64,000 nt of DNA from Caenorhabditis elegans (Eukaryota > Nematoda > Chromadorea > Rhabditida > Rhabditidae), in contig NC_003284.9 in assembly GCF_000002985.6 (NCBI RefSeq), forward strand, positions 8,308,001 to 8,372,000, given 5' to 3'. The position numbers were made by a program, and so were the translations under genes. The notes beneath the pieces were generated by a model that was not told the DNA's origin, did not search any database, and saw nothing but the letters and a program-made list of their open reading frames with translations. This document shows positions 33,155 through 43,099 of the stretch, one piece after another (position 1 is the first letter of the stretch; the number at the start of each line of letters is the position of its first letter).

Positions 33155-33349
33155 TTATTTAACAATCCTTACGGTGAAATAATGCATGGTGTAGAAGAGG
33201 TAGAAGAACGGTAATGGTCTTGGATGGGCTGGTGACTCTTTGAGAAAATAAATAATGACAAGAGACGCTTCCGGACGGGTCATACAACTATGGTCCACCC
33301 AAGCAAAAAACCGAAAAATTTGAATAGTTGTGATCCGCGCAGCAGGCAA
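33155..33349 (-). pseudogene. Possible 5-alpha-reductase-like relic
   Basis: The frame reads RPEASLVIIYFLKESPAHPR, then PLPFFYLFYTMHYFTVRIVK. A helix containing E-S-P followed by a hydrophobic stretch ending in H-Y-F is reminiscent of the SRD5A steroid/polyprenol reductase family (typically E-L/S-P ... F-x-x-H-Y-x-H-R). The upstream minus-strand frame, starting at an ATG near 33401 (MSSKLTYLPSSGYFIDFCLL), runs into a TGA and is in a different register. If the resemblance is real this is a fragment; it may equally be chance. Confidence 0.2.
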
Positions 33350-33974
33350 AAATCGATGAAGTATCCTGAGGAAGGGAGGTAAGTCAATTTTGATGACATT
33401 GTTGGTGTGTTAGTACTTGGGAGAAAATGGCACAATTAGGATATTAACTTCAAAAATCAACAAAAATACGAAACTTTTCAATCAATCAATATTAAAAAAA
33501 CAAATAAAGTTTGGATGTGCGACTTTATGGAAAAATGGTTTCGTTTACATTGAATTTGATAAACATTGTTGTTCATAATGATTGATTAGTATTTAAATAC
33601 TTTAGTCAAGTTGTATGAAAGATTAATGGATGTTTTAATTTCGACCAGCATCATGCTTGTGATACTGACGCACCTGATTATTCCCAAATGACTCTATAGG
33701 CCAACCCTACTGCTCATTAGCCCTTCTCGTCGACGTCGTTTAAACTCATTTTCCCACTTACACATTTTTGCTTTCTTATTTTTTATAGATTTTTTAATAT
33801 GCTGTGCTTTCAGCCCCCGTTCACTTGATCGTTTCTTCCTGTAATTGAGGTTCGTTATATTTAGCCGGTATCAATCTCTAAAACATTTTAATTCGTTTAC
33901 TTATTTTACCCATCTTACTTTTTCTCTAAATAATTTTCTTTAAATTCAACAGAAATATTAATTTTTCAAAGAAC

Positions 33975-34286
33975 ATGGTAGACCATACTCGGGCCGTCTT
34001 CACCTCAACTTTGGCCAATGGTGACTTTGTGCACGCCGAGGATCACACCACAGCTATTGTTGTTCTTCTCATCATTCTCATCTTCTGTCTGTTGATGGCA
34101 ATGTTTGTCTGTTATCTCGGCTGGTCTGGTGTTGTCACGGATATGAGCGATTCACGTGTCGGAGATGGCACACTCGTTGGCTACGACCTTGAGGTGTTTG
34201 GACCGGTGGACTGGTTTGATGACGAAGAGGAGATGCAACTTGCTCCAGGCAACCCAGCCATAATTCCTCGTTGTGTCGAAGCTTGA
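33975..34286 (+). CDS. Small single-pass membrane protein with GY...PGNP signature, 103 aa
   Basis: ATG 33975 is 3 nt after a TTTTTCAAAG acceptor. The N-terminus (MVDHTRAVFTSTLANGDFV) is followed by a membrane segment (IVVLLIILIFCLLMAMFVCY), then DSRVGDGTLVGYDLEVFGPV, an acidic DWFDDEEEM stretch, and LAPGNPAIIPRCVEA. It is the clearest plus-strand member of the family also seen at 27.4, 28.7 and 30.3 kb and shares most with the 27.4-kb protein. AATAAA signals lie at about 34385-34450. Cytosolic orientation of the conserved tail is inferred. Base composition is GC-richer than its flanks, as expected for coding DNA. Confidence 0.8.
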   Translation: MVDHTRAVFTSTLANGDFVHAEDHTTAIVVLLIILIFCLLMAMFVCYLGWSGVVTDMSDSRVGDGTLVGYDLEVFGPVDWFDDEEEMQLAPGNPAIIPRCVEA

Positions 34287-34299
34287 GGTTTCTTTTGCA

Positions 34300-36031
34300 A
34301 ACTTTTTTGGTAACTAAAAATTTGTGAAGCTTGAATTTTTCTGTGTTCATTTCATGTTTGGGTATATTCTTAAAAGACGACCGTAATAAATGTGACAAAC
34401 ATACTTTTTCGGAGGCAAACAAAATAAACAATTATGAAGACACAATAAATTTCAAAAACCTAACCCATCAAAACTATAGCCCTAAATCCTTTGTGTTCTA
34501 TAAAACAGTGGGTAGCAAACCCAGGTAGCAATCTGAAGGGCCAGGTAGATTGGTCAAGACAAATTGATCCGCGGTCCCGACCCACTTCCCAGTAGCAAGT
34601 ATGTAAGAAATAAGAAAAAATCAATCAAAAATGAAAGAAGTAAGAGTGGTGAAATAAGGAAAGCAAAAGTCGACAGCAAGGGCTAACGAGCAGCAGCATT
34701 GACCAATTAATTTTTCTGGGAAGTATCAGGTATGCCATTATCACGAAGAATTTGAAAGTTTTTTTGGAGGTTGGGTGACATTTAAAGGTTTGGGGATGGC
34801 GAACCACAGTACGTGCCATTTATTCAAAAACTCTAAAATTGTTCCCAGGTTAACAAACCGTTGTAAAATTAAAGTTAAACTTAGAATAAAATTACGTTTG
34901 ATTAGATTTATTTGTAAAATTGCAGATAGGTTTAGGCACATTTTTTGCAAAAATGTTGGTATCCAGATCTCAATGTTTTCATTTAAATATTTTTAAATAA
35001 AATTTTCCATGAAATGGGATAATCTATTCACACATTTTCCATTTAACTTTTCGGATCACTTTTTTTTTTCGATACCAATTTTTTAAAGCATTTATCTTTG
35101 CCTGGAAAGTTCTTGTCCATGGAAAACAAAAAGCCCGTAGGATCTTTAAATAAATATTTATATGCTTTGTTTCTATGAAACCAATGCGAATTTGAAAAAA
35201 GTAACAAGGTTTACACCACATATTGTCAAACTCTTAGTGGAGTCGTATGAGTCCTCTCCGAAATACCAAAAAAGGAAGTTGAACGGCTTTCTAAGGCCGA
35301 CTGCGTGAAGAGGTAAATCAACATTCATTTTGAGGATCAGTTTTTTGCTCGTACCATCAACAGTGTCGGTCAATGTTTTTTTGTTTTCAGTTTTTGTATG
35401 TACCGTATATTCTCTATTAGTGCGGCACCCCTACCGCCCTTTCGAAAATTAGTGCGGCAGTCTCAAATAGTGCGGCACCTCTTCTTTTTGGTTGCGAAAG
35501 CCGCCTCAAATATTCGATTACTCCAATGGCATCCTTGTTCATTCTTCAATAATTTCCCATATATTTTCACTTAAACATTGCATTTCAATGTCTTGGGAGG
35601 CAAAATACACAATTTTCATCAATTTTCACATAAAACATGAGGTTTTATGAGGGAATTTTGAGGTTACTACTCTCGAAAGTAGTAACCTCAAAATGAAAAT
35701 TAGTTATCGATATACGGTATGTATTTTTGAGATGTTGAAACAGGTTTCACGGCAAACATTTGGAGGGTCTGTTCTTGACCTAGATGAAATGCTTTATATA
35801 TGTAAATGAAAGAAAACTCAAAAAAAAAAATCTAAACGTTTTTGCAAATATGAATACAAAAACTAGCTATTGCAACGCCTGATGGCATTTACAGATCTTG
35901 CTTTAAGCGTTTTCGGACATTTTTTACTATCGTTGTTGCATTTGGGATACTACATAAATTTTTCAAACACTTGATATTTTGAAAAAACATTTATCAATAA
36001 ACTTTGTTGCACAAAAAACTCAATCCTCACA
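34300..36031. other. Intergenic with unclear coding traces
   Basis: Beyond the MITE at 35401-35719 I support no gene. The minus-strand frames at 35060-35373 (MNVDLPLHAVGLRKPFNFLF in one, DPTGFLFSMDKNFPGKDK in another) are protein-like, but I could not join them in phase; they may be exons of a missed gene or relics. Confidence 0.35.
35401..35719. repeat. Inverted-terminus element with TACCGTATAT ends
   Basis: The left end reads TACCGTATATTCTCTATTAG and the right end GATATACGGTA, so the tips are inverted. AGTGCGGCA occurs three times near the left end. The left end resembles the element at 44654-44773 (ACCGTATTTCCTCTATTAG), so the two are probably related MITEs. Confidence 0.6.
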
Positions 36032-36045
36032 GTTTTTACAAATTT

Positions 36046-36549
36046 ATGCCAAAAACCGACGAAAAAAAGAAAGAAAAACGGCACTTTGACAAAATAGCTG
36101 AGTTAAGAAGACTTCAGGCTCATCTGAATAATCATTTGGTATCTCTCATGTCTCAGTTCCAGCTTTAAATTGTGAGTTCTAACTTTTTTTAAGTCCAATT
36201 TAAATTTGTTAGGTGTTTTTAAAAGTGGAGTAACCGAGTGTGATAAAAATGACACATTTCTTCACAAAACCAGTTTCCCAAAAAAACCAAATTTGAATAA
36301 AAATCTCTAAAATTGTAAAGTTTTGATACTTGTGGCAATTTGAAATAAACTCAAACTAGGATTTTAAATAGTTTCCCTAACTAATAATCAAAGTTGTAGA
36401 TGCCTCATCCAATGATTCAACTGGTTCAACCTGTCATAAAACATCAAAATCCGGAATCTAATCAAACTGCCCTCACAGAAATTACAAAACAAATGAAGGA
36501 ATTTTCTATCGAATATCTGTTGTCAAACAATGTTGGAGCTCCAACTTAA
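36046..36549 (+). CDS. Possible small gene with C-terminal eh1-like motif
   Basis: Two exon-like pieces join in phase. Piece one starts at ATG 36046, 14 nt after a CCTCACAG acceptor, and reads MPKTDEKKKEKRHFDKIAEL, then RRLQAHLNNHL up to a possible G|GTATCT donor at about 36138. Piece two follows a GTTGTAG acceptor at about 36401 and reads MPHPMIQLVQPVIKHQNPES through KQMKEFSIEYLLSNN to TAA at 36549. FSIEYLL fits the eh1 repressor motif (F-x-I-x-x-L/I-L) that binds Groucho-type co-repressors. Without the splice, piece one ends at TAA 36166-36168. Upstream exons may exist, since an acceptor precedes the first ATG. It could be the end of a transcription-factor gene or a relic of one. Confidence 0.35.
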
Positions 36550-36875
36550 TTTGGTTGATTTTGTTGTTTTTCTTGAACTTTTTAAACTTAACTATTAGGC
36601 CTATTATTATAACAAAGTTAGTTATCAATCACTGTTTTTTGTATCGTTTTGATTTTTGTTAAATTTGTAGTCGTGGAATAGCTGAAATATGTACGAATTG
36701 AATCACAATCTTTACTGGTAAACCTTATGTAATCCCTAATGAAAATACATTCCTTTGTTATCAGAATATTCATTATTTGTAAATGTCTGAGTGAGAAAAA
36801 TGGCTGCAACAAAACACCAAAAAACAAAGGTGACACATATTTTAATCTTGGCAACAGAAAAAAATTGATATATTT

Positions 36876-38342
36876 TTAATGATGATTCTTCATTGAGGCA
36901 GGAACTGGCCGGCTACAACGCTGAAATGAAATGAACCAATCTTGAGCAAAAGTTGGAAGTGTTGCCAGAGGAATGTAAAACAGAATGGTGTCCCAGCCAA
37001 CCCAGTATCTAGTTTTTGGGTATTTTCCAAGCAGAGCATGATCATATGCATCAATAACTGGGTTTAGATCATCAGCGCAGTGGGATAGACGAGAGAATCG
37101 GGAATTCTTGTCTGGAAATCAAAGATGCAAATTTCATTCAAAATTTTGAAAACCACTCACAATCATCATAAAACTCTTTTCCATACTCCTTCTTTGTTTC
37201 GTCGTCTAGTCGTTCCCAAACCGCGTCCAAATCATTTGTAGCGGTTTGTGTAATGTTTGTGGTGAAGAAGCCAGGCTCCAATAAATGCACGGAGACATTG
37301 AAATCAATTAATTCGTGTCTGTCATAAAACTGTTATTATTTGATCAAAACCGTTAAAGTACCTGATAACATCTGCGTATGCTTCCACAGCATGCTTTGAG
37401 ACGCAGTAAGGACCGACAGTTGGACGAGGAGTTCGACCAGAGATTGATGAGATAATGACAACTCTGGAAAAGAAGTTCATCGAAAATTATATTTCGCCAG
37501 TTTCTTGTAATATCACAATTTTTTGTAAACATGAGAATTTGAAAACTATTAAAATGTTTATGACATTTCGAGTGAGTTTGTTTTTTGCACAGTGTTTTTT
37601 AGGTCATGTCATAATTTTGATACCTACCTACTATCTGAAAACTGTCTTAGACCCTTAAGCAAAATTTGATAAATTCGGACGAATTAATATGTTACCTTCC
37701 TTCCTGCTTCTTTACAAACTTTTTGAGTCCTTGAATAAATCGCATGACTCCGAAAGTATTCACTTGCATTGTCTGAAGCAAACGGTTTCATACTAAACAC
37801 TATTTTTAGAACCTCACATTGATATAATCTTGTGCAGAAAGCCAATCGTCTGGACCAGAATTTCCAAGGATTCCAGCATTAGCAACAACTCCCCAGAGTC
37901 CGCGATTTTCCACTGTCTTTTCAACCAACTTCACGAACTCTTTTACACTTTCGTCGTTAGCAACGTTAAGTATTCCGAACGTGAGAAGACTTGGAGTGTT
38001 TACTTCTTTCTTCAAGCTCTCTCCATTCTTAAATATTTAGTGTTCCAGATTTTAAGTCGGATAAAGTAAAGTACTATGTTACCTCTTTTTTTAAAACTCC
38101 CGCAATTACTGGCACTCCCTGTTTCACAAGTCTGACAGCAAGAAGACGTCCAAAACCAGAGTCACATCCCGATATAGCAACAGTTTTCTTACCATAATTG
38201 TCGACACGTTGTTTGATCAGAAAATTGTACACTGAATAAACTTAATATTAAACAAAATACACATAATCTGTGTAAAACCTTTATAAGCAACATAAGATCC
38301 GAATATTGCAACCCAAGCAAAAATAGTACTTGCGGAGAGCAT
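36876..38342 (-). CDS. Short-chain dehydrogenase, retinol-dehydrogenase-like, 331 aa
   Basis: Seven exons (38342-38279, 38231-38083, 38027-37818, 37772-37696, 37463-37362, 37318-37161, 37111-36876) join in phase to 332 codons. An N-terminal membrane anchor (STIFAWVAIFGSYVAYK) precedes the Rossmann motif SGCDSGFG (T/S-G-x-x-x-G-x-G), WGVVANAGILG (the N-A-G motif), and the active site, Ser in ISSISGR and Tyr/Lys in YCVSK. The insert LLEPGFFTTNI and C-terminal YWVGWDTILFYIPLATLP fit the RDH/17-beta-HSD type 6 (SDR9C) subgroup. It probably oxidises or reduces retinoid- or sterol-like substrates at the ER with NAD(H) or NADP(H); substrate and cofactor are not decided by sequence alone. The size is normal for the family. 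Confidence 0.9.
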
Positions 38343-40296
38343 GATGTTAGAGCGAACTCAATTATCGGAAGCGTATCTCTTATATTTATACAGCTTTTCA
38401 GAAGAGGCAGCTTATCACACATTATGGCTGATGCAACGCGTTTTTCGATAAAGTGGGACATTTTAATTGTCAGCACCATAATTTTCATGTAATAAAACTT
38501 CAAAACATTTCAAAAATCCAGTCAGTTTTGTCGTTCTGCCGGGGATTTTTCAATTATGAAATTGAGCGAGAAAATTATAGATCTCTGTATTCACTTCCCG
38601 TATTTCTTCTATTACATTATTATATTATTATGGCTGCAATACGAATTTTTTTGCTCATTCTGCATTTAAGATAACTCTGAAAACTCAGTTTCAAACGTTC
38701 GAACCATTTTTTTCCCTACGAAAATAGCATCTTCATTTTCAAGTTAATTGATTTTTTTTTAATTTTGTAATTTATTTTGCATTTATTGTATTTTTCAGCA
38801 AATCTTATTGTTGGCACACGAAGCTTTAAATAAAGTAAACACAACTCGAATTCTCTTGAACAGCAATGAATAATTTCTTAGTTTCGCATTTTGACTCTGC
38901 GACACTCTCCTTTTGTCACGTTTTCAAGCTTTTCGGACACGTGAACGATAACATTGGTCAAAATCAAAACGGAAAACAACACCCGTTTTGTACCTTCGTC
39001 CGACGATTTCTAATTCCCTGCTAACAGAATATAAAGGCGTTGTAATTGATGGTTGAGTCATGTCACCGTAACAAAGGCTCCATGCGCTGGGGTTTTAGTC
39101 CTAATTTTGACGCGGTACATCCAATTTTTCAATTTTCCTTTCCAGGCGCATGTTCAAGAGGGCATTTTGGTGTGTTGCTCCTGAAAATTTATGAATAATG
39201 TACAAGGTTATCTCGTTGTGTTCGTTTTATTCTGTCTAGCGCAAAAATGAAGAGAAATAGAAAAAAATTGCAAAATAATACATCACTATTCTTGAAATGC
39301 ATATCAAGCAGGAAGGTGACCTCGCGTTTTTTGAAACATCAACAAATGTGAACTTGAAATAATTCAAAAATTATTATCAAAAGCATTGATGCATATTTCA
39401 TAAACGTTTTTGGAGAGGAGTGTAACTGAACTGAAAACCATTTGTTCCAACTACTGCTGATATTTGAAAATATCATGGTCTATAGAATAGGAAGAATTGT
39501 TACAAAAATAAAATATCCATGCTGTTGAAATTGTTCTAGAAAAATTAGCAATAAAAAATATTTGAAATCACTGAACGGGCTGTTTTATCTTAGTATAACT
39601 TTATTGGATGCTGGTGTAGTTTTTATTGCAGAATCACTGTAATAATAGAAATTATGAACTGAATACCGTGTTCTCTTTATTACTGCTGCATTACTTAACT
39701 TTGGCCGCTATACCTGAGTGCAGCCAGCACTGATCTTTTCCAATATGAAACTTTTGTTTCATTTTCAGAAATATTCTTCCATCTTCAGAAGTATTCTTCA
39801 TAACTATGTTTGAGTTTGAGCTTGTTAGCAAAATTACACAAAATCAAAACTATGATAAGATTTATATTGGAATAACCATATAAACCATTCAATTTTGCGT
39901 GTTACAACTCCCTTCGAATATCACTCAAAAAACAAAGTCCACGTTCGTAGCTGTTCGATTTCAGAGAATCACTAATTCGTGCGCACAACAAAACCTTTGG
40001 GACATCATCTCTAACAGGTGTTTGGTCTGACTTGACAATTTTCTTGTGATGTCATGGAGAGCAGGCTGACCCGAAGTTAATTGCAAACTTTTCTCAAATG
40101 AATCATCCACGAGAAAAAAATTGATGAAAAGGCCCATTTCAATTTTGCAATCTGGGTAGGATACCCGAATCTGAGGATCAAAGATTTTGCAATTTTGAAT
40201 TGTTTTCCAGAAATAAACCTAATGAAATCTCAATGTTTTTAATGAAAAAGATATTGCTTTTGTTTTGAGTATTTTCTGCAAAAAAATCTCGTTACA
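38343..40296. other. Intergenic
   Basis: No gene supported. The GC-richer part at about 38930-39170 is likely regulatory sequence upstream of the dehydrogenase gene. Confidence 0.4.
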
Positions 40297-40750
40297 ATGA
40301 CTTGTAAATTTCAAACACCCACTGAAATGTTTTGCAACTTATTTGTGATACCTCAATTGTTATGCATTATGCAACCTCTTCCAACCACCGACCAGTACAG
40401 TGAAACCCGATATGGTGGTCCAATTAGGTATGGCTATGCGGTCCAGTTTCTTCCGTCGCACATGTTTTTTTGTACTCCAGGCTTGAGTCTCTGTTTTTGG
40501 CTTTTCCAAATAGATAAAATTTCAACAACATTATATTTCGTAATATTTATTTGTTTATCTTTTTATTTACTTATTTCACTCATCGGGAATTGCCGGAATG
40601 AAAATACGAGATCCATTTTTTCTATCAAATAACAATAAAGATTGTTGTTTTTTGTTCAGGGGGGTTTTGGCAAGCTCACATTATAAATACAGAAACAGGG
40701 AGAGGAATGGGGGACCGGTAGACGAATCCAAAAAAGCTACTGTGATATGA
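40297..40750 (+). CDS. Possible two-exon small secreted protein
   Basis: From ATG 40297 the frame has a hydrophobic stretch (MFCNLFVIPQLLCIM), then QPLPTTDQYSETRYGGPI, where an AG|GTATGG donor occurs at about 40428. A TTTTTTGTTCAG acceptor near 40660 restores the frame and continues GVLASSHYKYRNRERNGGPV and DESKKATVI to TGA near 40750. Read without splicing, the frame instead runs into a hydrophobic low-quality tail ending at 40632. The repeated GGP(I/V) is suggestive of a small secreted or peptide precursor, but dibasic sites are lacking. It converges on the receptor gene. Tentative. Confidence 0.3.
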
Positions 40751-40950
40751 TAACAAACAATTTGATTTGATTCTGGACACTGGTCAGAGGTGATTTGTTA
40801 GATCAAATACAAATTACACCGTGCACAAAGAGAAGGGGTTGAATTGACTAGGAATATTTAAAAAAAGATTATGTAATTTAAAGGGTACTCACAGAAAAAG
40901 AAGAAAAATGATACAAGTTGAAAAAAGGTACATATTCAAAGTATTGTTAT

Positions 40951-42847
40951 CTACAACCATTCGACAGACGAGCTTTCTGAAACTGCTCCGTGAGAAGATT
41001 CCTCCTTCGGCTCTATTCGTTGGTATTGCGGCTGCGGAATATTTGTGAAAGAAAGAGCTTTTCCGACAAGCGACGGTTCTTGTCTTGGAATTAATGATGG
41101 CCTTCTTGGAATGTCAAGAAGCGAGGAACTCAACGTGTTTTCAGATGACGGTCTGAGCATGTGAGCAGATGAGCAATCGAGGTAGGCGGCACTTCTAAAT
41201 TTAATGCAATCAGTGAAAAACTCAAAATTTTGTTTTTAATGACTCACCTAGACTGAATTTTGGATTTTCCCTTAAACGGCGACTTCTTCATCAAAGCAGA
41301 ACGAGTGTCAAGTCCAGCAGTTTTGATATGACTTCCCATTTGCTGAATATTCTTCCAAATCGGTGTCAAAGAAGTGTTGACTGTGCTTGTTGCGTTTCCG
41401 TTATCAAATACGGATGTGTTAGCGGCTGATCGTGTTCCGTTTCCTCGGCCGTTGTTCGAGCGTAGGTTGCGGTTGAGAAAGGAATAGAAGAGCCAGTTGA
41501 ATGCAGATTGGGCATATGTGAGAGAATGTAAAATGTAGATCAATGCGATTTCAATATTGTGCATCCGTTTCTTTGATATCAGCCCAAAAAAGTATGACGT
41601 TTCAATTCCATCCTGCACCTCTTCTGCAACTGCAGCAACAACCTCATCAATAACCGTGGAGTTTCCTGAAATAATGCATTTGGTTTGTTGTTCTATGTTG
41701 AAAATTGGAATCAAACATCCCTAAAACTCTACAAAAGAGTGATTCTTATTTCATGAAAGCTAAGCCAATCAAAACTACTTGAAATTCTGATGGCGCCCAT
41801 TGCTATTTTCACTGGAACACAATAACATCGCATTAAAAAATTGCATGGAAAAAAAGGGTCTCAATAAAAAAGAAAATTTGATGAATAACTGGCTGAGAGA
41901 AAATGAAAAATTGTCTAATTTCTGATCTGTTTTTGAGACTATGTTAACTCACCATCACTATTGGTCTCGATAAATCTTGTCACCAAGTAATGAATTCTCA
42001 TTGTCCAGTACGGTGTCCAGCAAATAAAGTAGAAAGCAACAACCATAACACTGCATTTGACTACTCTGCCCAGCGAAATGCTTGTCTTCTTTCCAACGGT
42101 TGAGAATCTCGTGTGAATGAAGAGCTTATGAAGAATAGCAAGGTAAACTGCGCAGATGATGAAGAGTGGAACCAAATAGCAGACAATTGCTTGAGCCGTA
42201 TCAAACACGTAGCTTGCAGAGTCTCCATGGTCAAATGCACATTTAATGATCTCCTCGTCTGTGTTATCTTTCATCACTTGCATTGTGGCCTTTTTTGTGA
42301 CTGGGATAATGAAAATCAGGGAAACCGAAAAGCATACTGCAAGTACTCCCAACGAAAATTTTGTTGTTCGTAACCAGTACAACGTGGGATGGCAGACAGC
42401 AATGTATCTATCCACAGACAGTGCAGTCAGCACCATGGGACTCAAGGACTTGTTGATTGCCTCACAAAAATAGCTGAGCTTGCAGGCCCATAGACCAAAT
42501 GGAAAATGATTCACATATACGTCTGTGACAATCATCGGTACAGGGATGAGTGAAAACAAGTCCACCACAGACAAAATGATCAAGTAGACGTAGGCTGATG
42601 ATTGAACCACTGTCTTGTAAGGCCTACTCCTATTTGAAGAGCATCCGGATAACTGTTTGATTACTTTTATAAGTACCCAACAGTTTCCACCGACTCCAGT
42701 AACTGCTAAGCAAGAATATAGAACCATAACAAACATGATTTCAAATTGAATTTCCATTGGATCATTGAGTGATGGAACTATTGTACTAGATGTTGTTGTG
42801 GATACCGTTGTTAAAATTGATGTGGAACTGATAGTCATTGTCGACAT
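40951..42847 (-). CDS. Rhodopsin-class GPCR, neuropeptide-receptor-like, 518 aa
   Basis: Three exons (42847-41953, 41665-41248, 41194-40951) join in phase. A Ser/Thr-rich N-terminus of ~30 residues precedes TM1 (IMFVMVLYSCLAVTGVGGN), TM2 (YVYLIILSVVDLFSLIPVPM), the conserved Cys before TM3, LTALSVDRYIAVCHP (the DRY motif), TM4-5, CSVMVVAFYFICWTPYW (TM6 with C-W-x-P) and SLTYAQSAFNWLFYSFLN (TM7, with FNWLFY in place of the usual NPxxY). The tail is long (~150 aa) and Ser/Pro-rich (LDIPRRPSLIPRQ), offering phosphorylation sites. The pattern fits the somatostatin/allatostatin-C/opioid-like branch of worm npr receptors, probably coupling to G proteins in neurons. I cannot name the gene. Introns are longer than average for the window (287 bp for intron 1). 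Confidence 0.85.
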
Positions 42848-43059
42848 AGTAGAATAACTGACAAGTCGTGTAAAGCAAATTCAGAATTCGTTGTGAAGCG
42901 GGTAAGCTATGGCTGAATCCAAGATGGTGGGCGTGTCACTCTTTGTGTCTGAGAGCAGGTTGTGCCGCTCTCGCTCCCAAAGTTGGCTTGTTTTGGAGGC
43001 AGTGGGGCTCCTCCTCAATGTGCGTTGTGTGTCCTCTCCTATGGGGTCGCCGGCGCCGC
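42848..43059 (-). promoter_or_regulatory. Probable 5' UTR exon of the GPCR gene
   Basis: This ~210-bp block is unusually GC-rich, begins after a TCATATTGTAG acceptor at about 43060 on the minus strand, and runs straight into the receptor ATG at 42847. A TGA just before the start ATG closes the frame that covers the block, so it is better read as 5' UTR than coding. It implies an upstream non-coding exon or trans-splicing in the 43-59 kb region. Confidence 0.4.
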
Positions 43060-43099
43060 CTACAATATGAATCTTTAACTGAAATGACACTTGGATAAA

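Noticed and set aside
38189-38503. 104-codon minus-strand frame starting MKFYYMKIMVLTI
   Set aside because: It overlaps exons 1-2 of the dehydrogenase in another register and has no domain; the dehydrogenase frame has complete motifs.
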